64,000 nucleotides of DNA from Macrostomum hystrix (lineage: Eukaryota; Platyhelminthes; Macrostomidae). The stretch spans positions 1,866,001 to 1,930,000 of the forward strand of contig CATNEN010000029.1 of the NCBI GenBank assembly GCA_950097015.1. The letters are read 5' to 3'. The notes under the pieces were generated by a model. The model was given only the letters and a program-made list of their open reading frames with translations. It made no database searches and had not been told where the DNA came from. This document shows positions 45,150 to 54,735 of this stretch, in pieces. Position 1 is the stretch's first letter; every line of letters starts with the position of its first letter. The position numbers and the translations under genes are program-made.

Positions 45150-45660
45150 ACCCGGACAAGTGTCGACTAGCCCAGCCCTTCATTGGCTTCCTCGGGATGC
45201 GCATCAGTGCTAGAGGTGTTCAGCCCGCGGCTTAGAAAATCAAGGCACTGAAGGACTTCAAGGAACCGACAAGCCTGACGGAGCTGCGCTCCTTCCTCGG
45301 CTTAGCCACTTACCTGTCCAGGTTCGTCCCAAACTTCTCGGACCTGACCCAGCCGATGCGAGAGCTAAAGAAGGGTCAGACATGGTGCTGGACGGCGAAG
45401 CAACAAGAAGCATTTCAGCAAACAAGAGCCGAGATCTTCAAAGAAACCGAAAGTCCACGTTGACGCATCGCCTATCGGGCTCGGAGCCATCCTCAGCCAA
45501 GTAGACAAAGGGGTCCGCAGACCCGTCGCCTTTGCCAGCCGGTCGCTCACGCCAGTCGAACAGCGCTACGCCCAGATCGAACGTGAAGCACTCGACGTAA
45601 AATTCGGCTGCCTACGCTTTGAGCACAACCTCAGCGGCTGCCCCGATCTCACGATCTCAC
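45110..45660 (+). pseudogene. Retroelement RT connection and RNase H remnant
   Basis: Displaced from the RT frame. It contains the thumb/connection signature GFLGMRIS (about 45,190), an in-frame TAG at about 45,234, and LRSFLGLATYLSRFVPNF (about 45,285). A further frame change precedes RNase H (DASPIGLGAILSQ at about 45,462; EREALDVKFG at about 45,580). Disrupted in several places. Confidence 0.8.
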
Positions 45661-45724
45661 GGACCATCGACCGCTGGTCCCGCTGTTCCAGCCCGGGTCC
45701 AGACCTCCACCAAGGATCGAGCAA

Positions 45725-46234
45725 ATGGCCCTACGAGTGCAGCATCTCAGCTTCAAGCGCATTTACGAGCCAGGACCGCAGAACCCAGCAGACATCCTCA
45801 ACCGGCAACCGGAGATGCAGACTAAGGACAATCCCGGAGAGCTTCTGGACAAACGCTTCATCAACGCGGTTGCCATGGGCCCAACCCCAAAGGGCCTCAG
45901 CTTCGCAGCAATTCAGGAAGCTTCAAGGACGGACAGCACAACCCAATCAGCTCTATCGTCTCTGCGAACTGGCCGATGGGACAAAGAGTCCAGGGAATTG
46001 CGCGCCTTGGCATGCCTGCAGCAGGAGCTTTCCGAGCACGACGGCGTGCTGCTCCGCGGCTCTTCCATCATCATCCCGAACAGCTTGCGTCGGACGGTGC
46101 TTCAGCTGGCCCACACAGGCCACCAGTGCTGGCGCAAGACCATGGACAGGCTTCAGACCAAGGTCTGGTGGCCAAACATGAGAAATGACAGCCAAAATTT
46201 CGTCCAGTCATGCCTTCTCTGCCAAGCGATGTAG
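45725..46234 (+). pseudogene. Retroelement integrase N-terminal zinc domain, truncated
   Basis: A 169-residue frame starting after RNase H. It ends with an HHCC-type zinc-binding module: LAHTGHQCWRKT, VWWPNM, then CLLCQ, followed at once by a stop. No catalytic DDE core follows, so the element is 3' truncated. Confidence 0.8.
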
Positions 46235-46244
46235 CGCTTTCAAA

Positions 46245-46413
46245 GGCTGCGTACAGCTGTTCAGTCCATGGACTGGGGAGGCTGCCAACACTCACCCAAG
46301 TTTCTAACCAAGATGATACTGGTACCCATTTTACAGCTGATTGAACTGAAGCACAAAGGATTGGGCTGAGAATCGAACTCACGACCTTACGGTTCTAACC
46401 ACTGGGCTAAAGA
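46245..46413 (-). mobile_element. tRNA-derived SINE-like element
   Basis: On the minus strand from about 46,413: TTTAGCCCAGTGGTTAGAAC (A box) and TCGTGAGTTCGATTCTCAGC (B box), spaced as in a tRNA. The body includes a palindromic CAGTCCATGGACTG near its end. Related tRNA-like heads occur at about 48,240 and 61,130. Confidence 0.7.
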
Positions 46414-46424
46414 AGGTGGATTCC

Positions 46425-46528
46425 TGAGTTCGAATCCGCGGCGAGGCCACATTCATTTTTGGCGCAAAAGCGCAGAGAAGGCTTGGGCGCTGGTCGTGCA
46501 GCCTCTGTCCGTGAGGGCCAACCCCCCC
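46425..46528 (+). mobile_element. Diverged fragment of SINE family 1, plus orientation
   Basis: Reverse complement of the family 1 body/head: GAGTTCGAATCCGCGGCGAG, GCCACATTCAT, GAAGGCTTGGGCGCTGGTCG, then GAGGGCCAACC. Opposite orientation to the other copies. Confidence 0.7.
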
Positions 46529-46532
46529 TGAA

Positions 46533-46880
46533 CTCACTTTCAAAGCCATCCGAGTCAGCATCGTCGAGTTATTCAGCGATTCTTGTTGAAGACCCTGGTG
46601 ACAAGGACAACTGACCTTATCTGTTAAAACCTCTATTTCGGACCCATATTTGGTTCAAAAATGAAAGATTTAACAATTTAATCAATCCAAAATAGTCAAC
46701 ATTGACAACCGAAATGGTTTCGCGATGAAATCACCAGACACCTGGACGAGAATCGTTGAATAACTCGATGTCGATGTTTTGGGATTCTGGAAGTTGTTTC
46801 ATCAGATTGAGTGGAAAATTTTAGCCAGTGTTCCGGATTTTCACGGCGATTGGTTGAATATTTTAGGAGGCACAGAAACA
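46533..46880. repeat. Dispersed repeat, copy 2
   Basis: Diverged copy of the repeat at 17,401-17,815; see the shared blocks there. It ends about 70 bp from the exon 2 donor. Confidence 0.75.
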
Positions 46881-46948
46881 ATGTGGGTATTTGAATATAC
46901 CCGGTCAATCTACTGTTAAGTAAGATGGAAAAAAACTGAGTAGATTAC

Positions 46949-47476
46949 CTTATCAACAGTTGCTAGGGACTCTGCAGCAATGTCTAATTCAGCCGGTCCG
47001 ACAACATCTGCATCAGCGCATGCCTCGAATGTTTCAACAAAAGCGACGACGTCCGCATTGGCTTCGCCGAATTCGCCAGTGTCCAGCTCCGAGGACGGTT
47101 GAAGCGCCGAGAGCAGCCGCTCCAGGTGGCTGTCCAGCTCGCCTGTCGGCACCAGCTGGCAGAAGAAGTCGCCGTCGAGGTCGCTGGCGCTGCAGGCCGG
47201 ATCGTGCAGCGCCCTGGCAACCACCAGGCGGACCTGCTGGCCGCTCTGCCGCAGCACCGTAGCCACCTGCTCGCTGCTCATACCGCGCACCCCAACGCCG
47301 CCGATGCAGACGATGTGATCGCCAGAGCGGAGTCGACCGTCCTGATCGGCGATGCCGCCCGGCAGGATGGTGCGAACCACCACGCCTGTGCTCTTGCTGC
47401 CGATTATGCCGAAGCCCAGCCCCGTGCCGTCGTTTAATAGGTCGATCACTTCGATCTCAGTCCAGTCCGTGTTCAA
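46949..47476 (-). CDS. Patj: PATJ/MUPP1-like scaffold, exon 2 (PDZ2-like domain)
   Basis: Residues 179-354. A complete PDZ domain occupies about 184-266: the carboxylate-binding loop reads GLGFGIIG, followed by [24 protein letters not shown] and the alpha-B helix [12 protein letters not shown]. This matches vertebrate PATJ PDZ2 very closely (GLGFGIVGG, VVVRTIVPGG, MTSEQVAQVLR in that family). The remaining 88 residues are an acidic, Ala/Glu/Asp-rich linker. The acceptor is CTACAG|TTG and the donor AAG|GTAATC, both phase 0. Unlike four other PDZ domains of this gene it is not split at the strand before the VNG-like motif. A 47-bp minisatellite begins about 70 bases upstream of the acceptor. 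Confidence 0.95.
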
Positions 47477-47542
47477 CTGTAGGGTGGAGGGGGCAGCTGC
47501 TTGTCCCAGGTGAATGGAAGAGTTGGGAGCGTGGGATGGCAG

Positions 47543-47965
47543 GTGGGCATTAGACAAGTGATGGGATATTTGGGAGGATGGGATGGCAGGTGGGCATTAG
47601 ACAAGTGATGGGAGATTTGGGAGGGTGGGATGGCAGTTGGGGATTAGACAAGTGATGGGAGATTTGGGAGGGTGAGATGGCAGGTAGGGATTAGACAGTA
47701 GATGGGAGATTTGGGAGGGTGGGGTGGCAGGTGGGGATTAGACAAGTGATGGGAGATTTGGGAGGGTGAGATGGCAGGTAGGGATTAGACAGAAGATGGG
47801 AGATTTGGGAGGGTGAGATGGCAGGTGGGGATTAGACAAGTGATGGGAGATTTGGGAGGGTGGGATGGCAGGTGGGGATTAGACAAGTGATGGAAGATTT
47901 GGGAGGGTGGGATGGCAGGTGGGGATTAGACAGTAGACGGGAGATTTGGGGGGATGGCAGGTGGG
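47543..47965. repeat. 47-bp minisatellite upstream of exon 2
   Basis: About nine copies of GTGATGGGAGATTTGGGAGG plus GTGGGATGGCAGGTGGGGATTAGACAA. The outermost copy begins only about 70 bp from the exon 2 acceptor, so it may overlap branch-point sequence. Confidence 0.95.
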
Positions 47966-49571
47966 GAGATGACAGGATATATTTTACTGAAGTGCCGCAT
48001 CAAACAGGAAAAATGAAATTTTAAGTGTAAAATTAATTTCACAGAAGAGCGAAAAAACATGAATGTTTACTTTTTTTATTCATGTTGCTTATTTTGATAT
48101 TGGAAAAATATTAAAACCACTTTGTACTCACATGGGATTTTTAAACCATTTCAGAACATCTATTTGATTAATATAATTTTTCTTTGATTATACTTAAACT
48201 TGGGAGACTAGTGCTCATGTCTAACTGATTTCTTAACACCTCGGGCTGAGAATCGAACTCGCGACCTATCAGTCAGAATTCCTTAGCTCAGAGAAAACAG
48301 AACTGAATGGATCTAAAGCAAACAGAGAAAGGCCAGCTTCTTAAGGTAGAAGGAGTTGCATTTCAGCTAAATAAAAAATCAGCAATAGGCAGATTGAAGC
48401 AGCATTTCAAAATGGAAACACAGACTAGAGAAATGGGAAGATGTTTTAGTCAGTCGATTAGTAACTGGGTGGATGGAGGATCTAGCAATAATTCTCGTGT
48501 CTCAACCTTCGATGGCGAATGATTTATCGATCATGCGGGTAGAGTGCAGCTCACTGGTACAGGGGCTCGGATGAAACCTGACGACCTAGCAGTCGATGGC
48601 GCAGTCACGATGCGGATGTCAGTGTCCGAGAGGATGGAAGCTTGGTAGAGCGATAGAGCATTAGGGTTGGACTGAGGAGCGCTAGCTCAACGGGAAGAGA
48701 ATCAATTGTTGAGAAAGGAATGTTATAGGGAGAATGATGATAGAGTGAAGACTGGGAATTTGGAATGCAAAAAAACTACTTCGTGTACCACAAACATGTG
48801 AGACGTTGGCGTATAAAAATAAAAAAAGAAGCCCAAATTTTTATTTGAGCGTGACAGTAAACAATGGGACAGTATATACTGCTCAATGACTTCCAGTTGA
48901 GTTCAATTTAATTTGAACTTTCTAGTTATATAGTAAGGCAGAACTCTAGTGCAGTAGGCCGCTTGTCACGAGCCATATCGACTGCAGTTTATACATGAGA
49001 TGTGTGTGTGTGTTTGTGGTGACTGCCTGGCCCCACCTTCATGGCCCACTTCAACCGCTGGCCAGGAAAGTCGCCGTTCGGGGAGGGGGGCTGCGGTTTT
49101 TGAAAGCTCAGTCAGTCGCGAATGGCCCAGGAAGAGACGGGGCGAAGGCTACTGGGGAAGCGGGGAGGAGCGGGGAGGTTTTTTTCCTGACGACTCGTGT
49201 GGGAGAACTGAAGAGCCGGTCGTTGGGAGGGGGAAGTCTGCTGGGTTCTCCCATCGGGATCTGCCCCCCATCTAGTAATTCTCCGTGACTGCCTCGGCTT
49301 GTATACCGCAGTCAGCTTGCGTCCTGCTTGGCCAGGGAGGGGAGGCGGGGTGGGTGTCGAGAGTGAAGAGCTAGGAAAAGGCCTAGGACTCCGCATAATT
49401 ATGTTATCGATTGACCGAAGCCAGCAGCCAGGTAGGTGAGCTCAGGCTTAGAAGACGCTTCTAAGGAGGCCTGAAAGGCGGCACACAGGTGCCCCGCGGC
49501 CGTGGCACAGTGTTGCCAACTTTGAAGTCCGGCGCACGAAGGTCAGAAACGCGGTGGTTGGAACACTTAGA
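47966..49571. other. Intron 1, mostly unique sequence
   Basis: AT-rich to 48,990, with a tRNA-like SINE head (minus, about 48,238-48,296, GAATCGAACTCGCGACC), then GC-richer. No exon recognised. Confidence 0.5.
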
Positions 49572-49785
49572 TAGGGGAGAGATTAGACAGGGGAGAGATG
49601 AGACAGGGGAGAGATGAGACACGGGAGAGATGAGACAGGGGAGAGATGAGACAGGGGAGAGATAAGACAGGGGAGAGATGAGACAGGGGAGAGATGAGAC
49701 AGGGGAGAGATTAGACAGGGGAGAGATGAGACAGGGGAGAGATTAGACAGGGGAGAGATGAGACAGGGGAGATGAGACACGCCAT
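49572..49785. repeat. 16-bp minisatellite (AGACAGGGGAGAGATG)
   Basis: About 13 copies of AGACAGGGGAGAGATG. The same unit, as AGACACGGGAGAGATG, forms the interior of the hAT-type element 2.3 kb away. Confidence 0.96.
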
Positions 49786-49853
49786 AGATTTAACACAACA
49801 GAGTTTTAGGCTGGAAAGCCTAGGTATTGAAAACGCATAATAAAAAATATTTG

Positions 49854-50224
49854 CAGGAGGGCTGCGGGCAAAGGCACATCATTTGGTGACAATAGATCTT
49901 CAGCCAGCGAGGAGCCAATTCTGCTTATTCCGCTGACTCCTGAGCACACACGCACACAGATACTGTACGCAGGCACACACTCACACAGGTGTGTGCACCT
50001 GCCCTGACTTTCTCATCGTCAGGCAGTGTACACTTCGACTGTGCCTTAAAGGTTGGCCCTCATGGGCGTGAATTGCACGACCCCCTCTGAAGCCCACTAG
50101 CCTTTTCTCTGCAGCTGCGTCCCAAATGAATGTGGCCTCGGTGCGGAATCGAGCTCAGGGACCTTAGTGAGGGGGGCAAACCCCCTGCTGTCCGCCTGTT
50201 TGACCACTCTGCCACCGACCCCCC
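49854..50224 (-). mobile_element. tRNA-derived SINE (family 1)
   Basis: Nearly full-length, diverged copy of the element at 42,614-42,965, with the GGGGGGTCGGTGGCAGAGTG head at 50,224 on the minus strand. A short AT-rich tail precedes 49,854. Confidence 0.85.
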
Positions 50225-50945
50225 GTTGAAAAAGCTTATCAATGCGAATTTTGCAACCTGTGTGAGAGAAGTGACATCAGCGCACGCACAGAAAAAGTTT
50301 CGCACAGTACTCACTTAGAGAATAAGTGAGTACTACTGAACCTTGGCTGTGCTTAGCAACGAGTTCTCATTCTCATCTAATATGCTCACTGAACCTTGGC
50401 TAATTAGGCGTCATTTAGAAAATTGTCTGAACAGTTTAGACATTTTATTCCACTTTGGCGGCATTGCATGCTTAATTATTGGCAGATGATCAAAACTATC
50501 CTAGTGATTGACACATTGCCATCAGTCATTGCAGCCATCTTCCTGCCCCACATTGGTCGTCCTGATCGAGTTGCTGGGCAGAGTTTTTTTCTCCCAGGCC
50601 ACGTTGAAAAACGCGTTTCAGATGGGGAAGAGACGGGGCGAAGGGGGGCAGGGGAGCGGGATCGGGCACTTTTCTTCCATCTCTGGGAAATGGGAAATCG
50701 TGGGAGGGATCGGAAAATGGGAGTGAGGTGGCTGTGGGCGGCCGGGGGCGCGGGTCCCAAAGCTAATGCAGAGAATGCGGACAGCCAAGGCTTGAGTTCG
50801 GAGTCGAAGTGAGAGCTCCGTGTTGTCAAATATAGTTAACGCTAACAAGAAAGTGCAGAGTCCGATTGGAAAGTATAAAACTATTTATTTTGTCTTCATG
50901 TCTTCGATTTAACAAGTTTTGCTAGGTCGTTTTTTTGCCCTGATC

Positions 50946-51151
50946 ATCTGCCCTGACTTTCTCATCGTCAGGCAGTTTACACTTTCACTGTGCCTTGGAG
51001 GTTGGCCCTCAAGGGCGTAAATTGCACGACAAGCCGCCAAGCCTTCTCGCCGCGGCTGTGCCCCAAATGAATGTGGCCTCGCCGCGGAATCGAGCTCAGG
51101 GACCTTGGTGCGAGAGGCAAACGCGTTAGACCGCTCTGCTACCGACCCCCC
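50946..51151 (-). mobile_element. tRNA-derived SINE (family 1), 3'-truncated
   Basis: Head at 51,151 (GGTCGGTAGCAGAGCGGTCT and GAGCTCGATTCC boxes) and about 200 bp of body; it lacks the distal body present in the copies at 42.6 and 49.9 kb. Confidence 0.85.
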
Positions 51152-51941
51152 GCAGTGTACGATAGGGCATCTCATTTTTTTCTCTGTCAAAGTCAAGATT
51201 AGATGCCCGAAGTTTTATTTTGCCATTCAAAGGAATTAATTACGGGGAACGGTTCCCCTAGGCCCCCATCTGCTACTAATACGAGCTCATTCGACCTTTT
51301 CGGCTTGCGACAAAAAATCGTTACACAGAAAGGCCGATTTACCTTGAGGCGTCTCCGCTATTGCTAGGGTTTAGGGAGGGTTAGGGGGAGGTCAGGCGGA
51401 TTAAAGCTTACAGCCCGGCCCAATGTCCGCTGGCAACGTCTATGGAACATAGAAAGCTAAACTATAAAGGATTTCGGAATTCGAAAATGGGAAAAAATGT
51501 AATCGAATGTGGAATGCTAGGGGAGAACTACTATGGGCGGGGAGAAATATGAGGCGGGAATGGATGCAGACAAGTTTGTAATCTAATTCGTAATATCATG
51601 CATTAGCAAGCCAACGACTTCCAGCTTTGCTTTTCCCCATAGACTGTGCTTGTCAGATTTTTTCTGCATGAAGTTTTAGCCGATGCTATGATCGTTAAAA
51701 TTCTAGCCAATAGAAAGTATCAGCGGCCGCTGATTATTTATGCCTAGTGATGCGCTTTGTTCCATCTAATTGTTCGTTAAAATATAGTCACTGACTTCCG
51801 TGTTGAGGTTGGGCCATAGACATCCATTATCTGCACGCGTTTCAATTATAGACATAGTCATTATCTGCATTCTCGAGAGCATTTGTCTATGGTAGGAAGT
51901 GAATCTCTTCCCACTCTGCCTACGCGGTTAATCCCATAGAC
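51152..51941. other. Intron 1, spacer before the hAT element
   Basis: No exon. A short inverted pair, GGGCCATAGACATCCATTAT (51,821) and TTGTCTATGG (51,884), suggests a small palindromic insertion. Confidence 0.45.
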
Positions 51942-52679
51942 CAGGCGTCGGCAAACTTATTAGCTAGCGGGCCAAAAAGAGAACCTAAAAGACGACAGCG
52001 GGCCGCATTGACTGTAGAAATATAAGAGAAATATATCAGAGATAGGGAGAGATGAGACACGAGAGAGATGAGACACGGGAGAGATGAGACACGGGAGAGA
52101 TGAGACACGGGAGAGATGAGAAACGGGAGAGATGAGACACGGGAGAGATGAGACACGGGAGAGATGAGACACGGGAGAGATGAGACACGGGAGAGATGAG
52201 ACACGGGAGAGATGAAACACGGGAGAGATGAGACACGGGAGAGATGAGACACGGGAGAGATGAGACAGCGGAGAGATGAGACACGGGAGAGATGAGACAG
52301 CGGAGAGATGAGACACGGGAGAGATGAGACACGGGAGAGATGAGACACAGGAGAGATGACACACGGGAGAGATGAGACACGGGAGAGATGAGACAGCGGA
52401 GAGATGAGACACGGGAGAGATGAGACACGGGAGAGATGAGACACAGGAGAGATGACACACGGGAGAGATGACACACGGGAGAGATGGAGACATGGGATAG
52501 ATAAGACACGGGAGAGACGAGACACAGGAGAGATGACACACCGGAGAGGTGACACACAGGGGAGATGAGACAGGGGAAAGATAAAACAGGATACTGTAGG
52601 TGTCGACAAGGGGAACGGGCCGGATTTGGGAGCTTCGAGGGCCGCATCTCGCCCGCGTGCCGGAGTTTGCCGACCTCTG
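51942..52679. mobile_element. Non-autonomous hAT-type transposon with intact TIRs and 8-bp target duplication
   Basis: Left end CAGGCGTCGGCAAACTT and right end (reverse complement) CAGAGGTCGGCAAACTCC match at 14 of the first 16 positions and resemble hAT termini. Direct 8-bp CCATAGAC flanks both sides (51,934-51,941 and 52,680-52,687), the target duplication length expected for hAT. The interior has GGGCCGCAT/GGCCGGAT subterminal sequence and a 16-bp array; there is no transposase frame. Confidence 0.9.
52045..52590. repeat. 16-bp minisatellite (AGACACGGGAGAGATG) inside the hAT element
   Basis: About 33 copies of AGACACGGGAGAGATG with AGACAGCGGAGAGATG variants recurring in blocks. It accounts for some three quarters of the transposon. 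A 325-residue minus frame (ISPVSHLSRVSSLPCL pattern) is an artefact. Confidence 0.96.
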
Positions 52680-52687
52680 CCATAGAC

Positions 52688-53770
52688 TAAATCACGCAGC
52701 AAAGTTTTACTGTTGCTGTAATGACATAAACACAAAAATATACTGCAGAAAAACTCATCAATGATCATTGCCCATCTCCCAAGCGCAGATGCTACTACTC
52801 GTAGAAGCAGCTTTAAATTACTCGTAGTTCGTTGGAATTCGATAAGACAGAGGGAGCGCCAGATGAAGCTGGGAATTTTCAACTCACAAGTTCCCAAGCG
52901 CAGGCTCTCTCTCTAGTTTTAAGCCTTTCCTGGCTTACCAATTAAGCTTCCATTTTAACGAACGCGGCCGCGCTTTTCCCCAGAGGGGGCGGGACGGGAG
53001 GAGGAGAGGGGAGAGAGGATGGGGGAGCATTTTTTTGTTAAAGTACACGCAGCAACAGACTCAAAAATGCCCACTCCGTGAGAATTTCTTCTTCGCTGGT
53101 TGAAATCAAATCAGCTAGCCTATATAGGGCCTTGAAGATTCATCAACTCACACGGCCTGCATTCCAGGTGTGCCCTGCACCTTTTTAGTAGACTTAAGAG
53201 CTTCACACGCACGCGAATAAGGACACACCCCAAGGGCTTACTGAACAAGGACTATGAGTGCTACGTGTATATACTTCATTGGTCACATTGTCGACCATCG
53301 CCTTTATCAAAGATTCGAACTCACGACTCGTTGATGCGTGATTCGGCCAAGGTTAGTTTGTGTTGCGATCAATCTGTGCCAGTCTGTTGTGTTAGATTAA
53401 TGGTCAGTTAGTCAGTTAGTTATTTAATGAGGCCTCTAATGAGGTCCGAGCTAGCCTGATTAACTCCTTTGTGCGGGTGACGCGCCAGTCGTCGAAGGGG
53501 CGGCAAAGTCCGGTTTAGGGATGCGGCAAATTTCCTATTAAAAAATCCTCAGGCTTCGAGGAAATCGGTCGGTGCGTATTTACACCGAGATAAAAATATC
53601 CGCAACTATTGAAAACTGAGCTGCTTTGTGACCTGACTCGTCCGTCTATTTTTAGCAAAGGCATTCATTGTAAAATTTCCTAACATATATCGTAGAATTT
53701 CTCAACAGTGCGCTTGGGAAATAGGCAGTTAGGCTGCCGGCCCCATCTCTATGGCCTTCTCGACGAAACT
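52688..53770. other. Intron 1, unique sequence
   Basis: No exon or array recognised. A weak tRNA-like piece (GATTCGAACTCACGACTCG) lies at about 53,313 on the minus strand. Confidence 0.5.
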
Positions 53771-54087
53771 CGGCGGGCAATGGCACATCATTTGGTGACA
53801 CTGGACCCGCAGCCAGCGAGGAGGCAATTTTGCCCATTTCGCTAACTCCTGAGCACACACGCACACAGATACTGTACGCAGGCACACACTCACACAGGTG
53901 TGTACATCTGCCCTGACTTTCTCATCGTCAGGCAGTGTACACTCTCACTGTGCCTTGGAGGTTGCATGGCCCTAAAGGTCGTAAATTGCACGACAAGCCC
54001 TCAAGCCTTCTCTCCGCGGCTGCGACCCAAATGAATGTGGCCTCGCCGCGGAATCGGGCTCAGGGACCTTGGTGCGAGAGGCAAACG
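53771..54087 (-). mobile_element. tRNA-derived SINE (family 1), head interrupted
   Basis: Body closely matches the copies at 42.6 and 49.9 kb. Homology stops at GCAAACG (54,087), before the A box, so the 5' tRNA part is missing or replaced. It lies only 105 bp from the exon 1 donor. Confidence 0.82.
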
Positions 54088-54191
54088 GATTTTGCAGTAC
54101 ATGCGCAATCGGACCGTCATTGCTAGGAACCGTCAGTTCCCTGCTGTCCGCCTGTCAACCAGTTCACTCGAACCTGACTGTCAGCGCTCAC

Positions 54192-54733
54192 CTCTGCGCA
54201 GCGGCACGGGGTTAACTGGCAGTTCGCATTGCGCAGGACGCACTTTGGTCGCGTGTGCCGGATCTTTCTAAACCCATCCGCCGTGGTGGTGATGATTGAA
54301 GAGCCCGGCGAGCCCTGCCAATCGTCGAGCGCAACGGCGGCCGTGGCGTCAACCGCGTCGGTATCGTCAATGAAGTCGCCTGTGTCCAGAATGTGCGTCG
54401 CTGAGACGGACAATAATAGACGACCGTCGTTTGACTTCAAGCGTTGCCGGGTCGTTGGCGACGCTTTGGCAGCTACCGCCGCTTCGGCCGCCGCGACAGC
54501 CGCCTTAGCCGCGGCGCTGGCCGCCGATGCAAGCCGATCGTCCCAGCTCTTGCGCCGCAGCTGCAGGCTCTCTCGCAGGGCGGAGTTCCTGCGCGACTCC
54601 AGCGGCGTCCCCATCAGCATCACCGACTGGCGGCGTCGCTCCGCCTCCCGACGCCGGTGCCACAACAGGCCCATCGCTGCCACGGCGCTCACCCCGGCGA
54701 CGTCGTTAACGGAATCGTCCAGCATGCCGCCGC
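54192..54733 (-). CDS. Patj: PATJ/MUPP1-like scaffold, exon 1 of 19 (N-terminal Ala-rich region)
   Basis: First exon I can support for the multi-PDZ gene, residues 1-178 if translation starts at the ATG at 54,725. It begins after an AG acceptor (54,734-54,735) only 8 bases before that ATG and ends with donor GAG|GTGAGC in phase 0, which fits exon 2. A short hydrophobic stretch (about residues 9-22) is followed by Arg-rich sequence with three RRxS motifs (Ser34, Ser48, Ser60), an alanine-rich helix-like segment (66-87) and an acidic part. No PDZ fold is visible. The acceptor so close to an ATG suggests either a spliced-leader trans-splice site or an upstream exon ending in phase 1 that I did not find. 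Coding character is supported by 540 bases without a stop and GC-rich codons; homology of this exon itself is not recognised. Confidence 0.72.
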
Positions 54734-54735
54734 CT

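Larger units (their letters stand above)
43008..46234 (+). mobile_element. Degenerate, truncated Gypsy-type (Ty3-like) retroelement
   Basis: On the plus strand, antisense to the host gene in intron 2, pieces of gag, protease, reverse transcriptase, RNase H and integrase follow in the Ty3/Gypsy order. Coding is broken by stops and frameshifts, the integrase stops after its zinc-binding part, and I found no LTR pair. It is a non-autonomous relic. GC-rich codons contrast with the surrounding arrays. Exact ends are uncertain; SINE-like sequence begins immediately downstream at about 46,245. Confidence 0.88.

Noticed and set aside
43008-46234. Intact autonomous retrotransposon
   Set aside because: Stops, frameshifts, truncated integrase and no LTR pair.
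51366-51390. Telomere-like GGGTTTAGGGAGGGTTAGGG
   Set aside because: Only one irregular instance, not a repeat array.
51920-52897. 325-residue minus ORF rich in SHLSRVSSLPCLISPV
   Set aside because: Translation of the 16-bp array inside the hAT element; it resembles no transposase.
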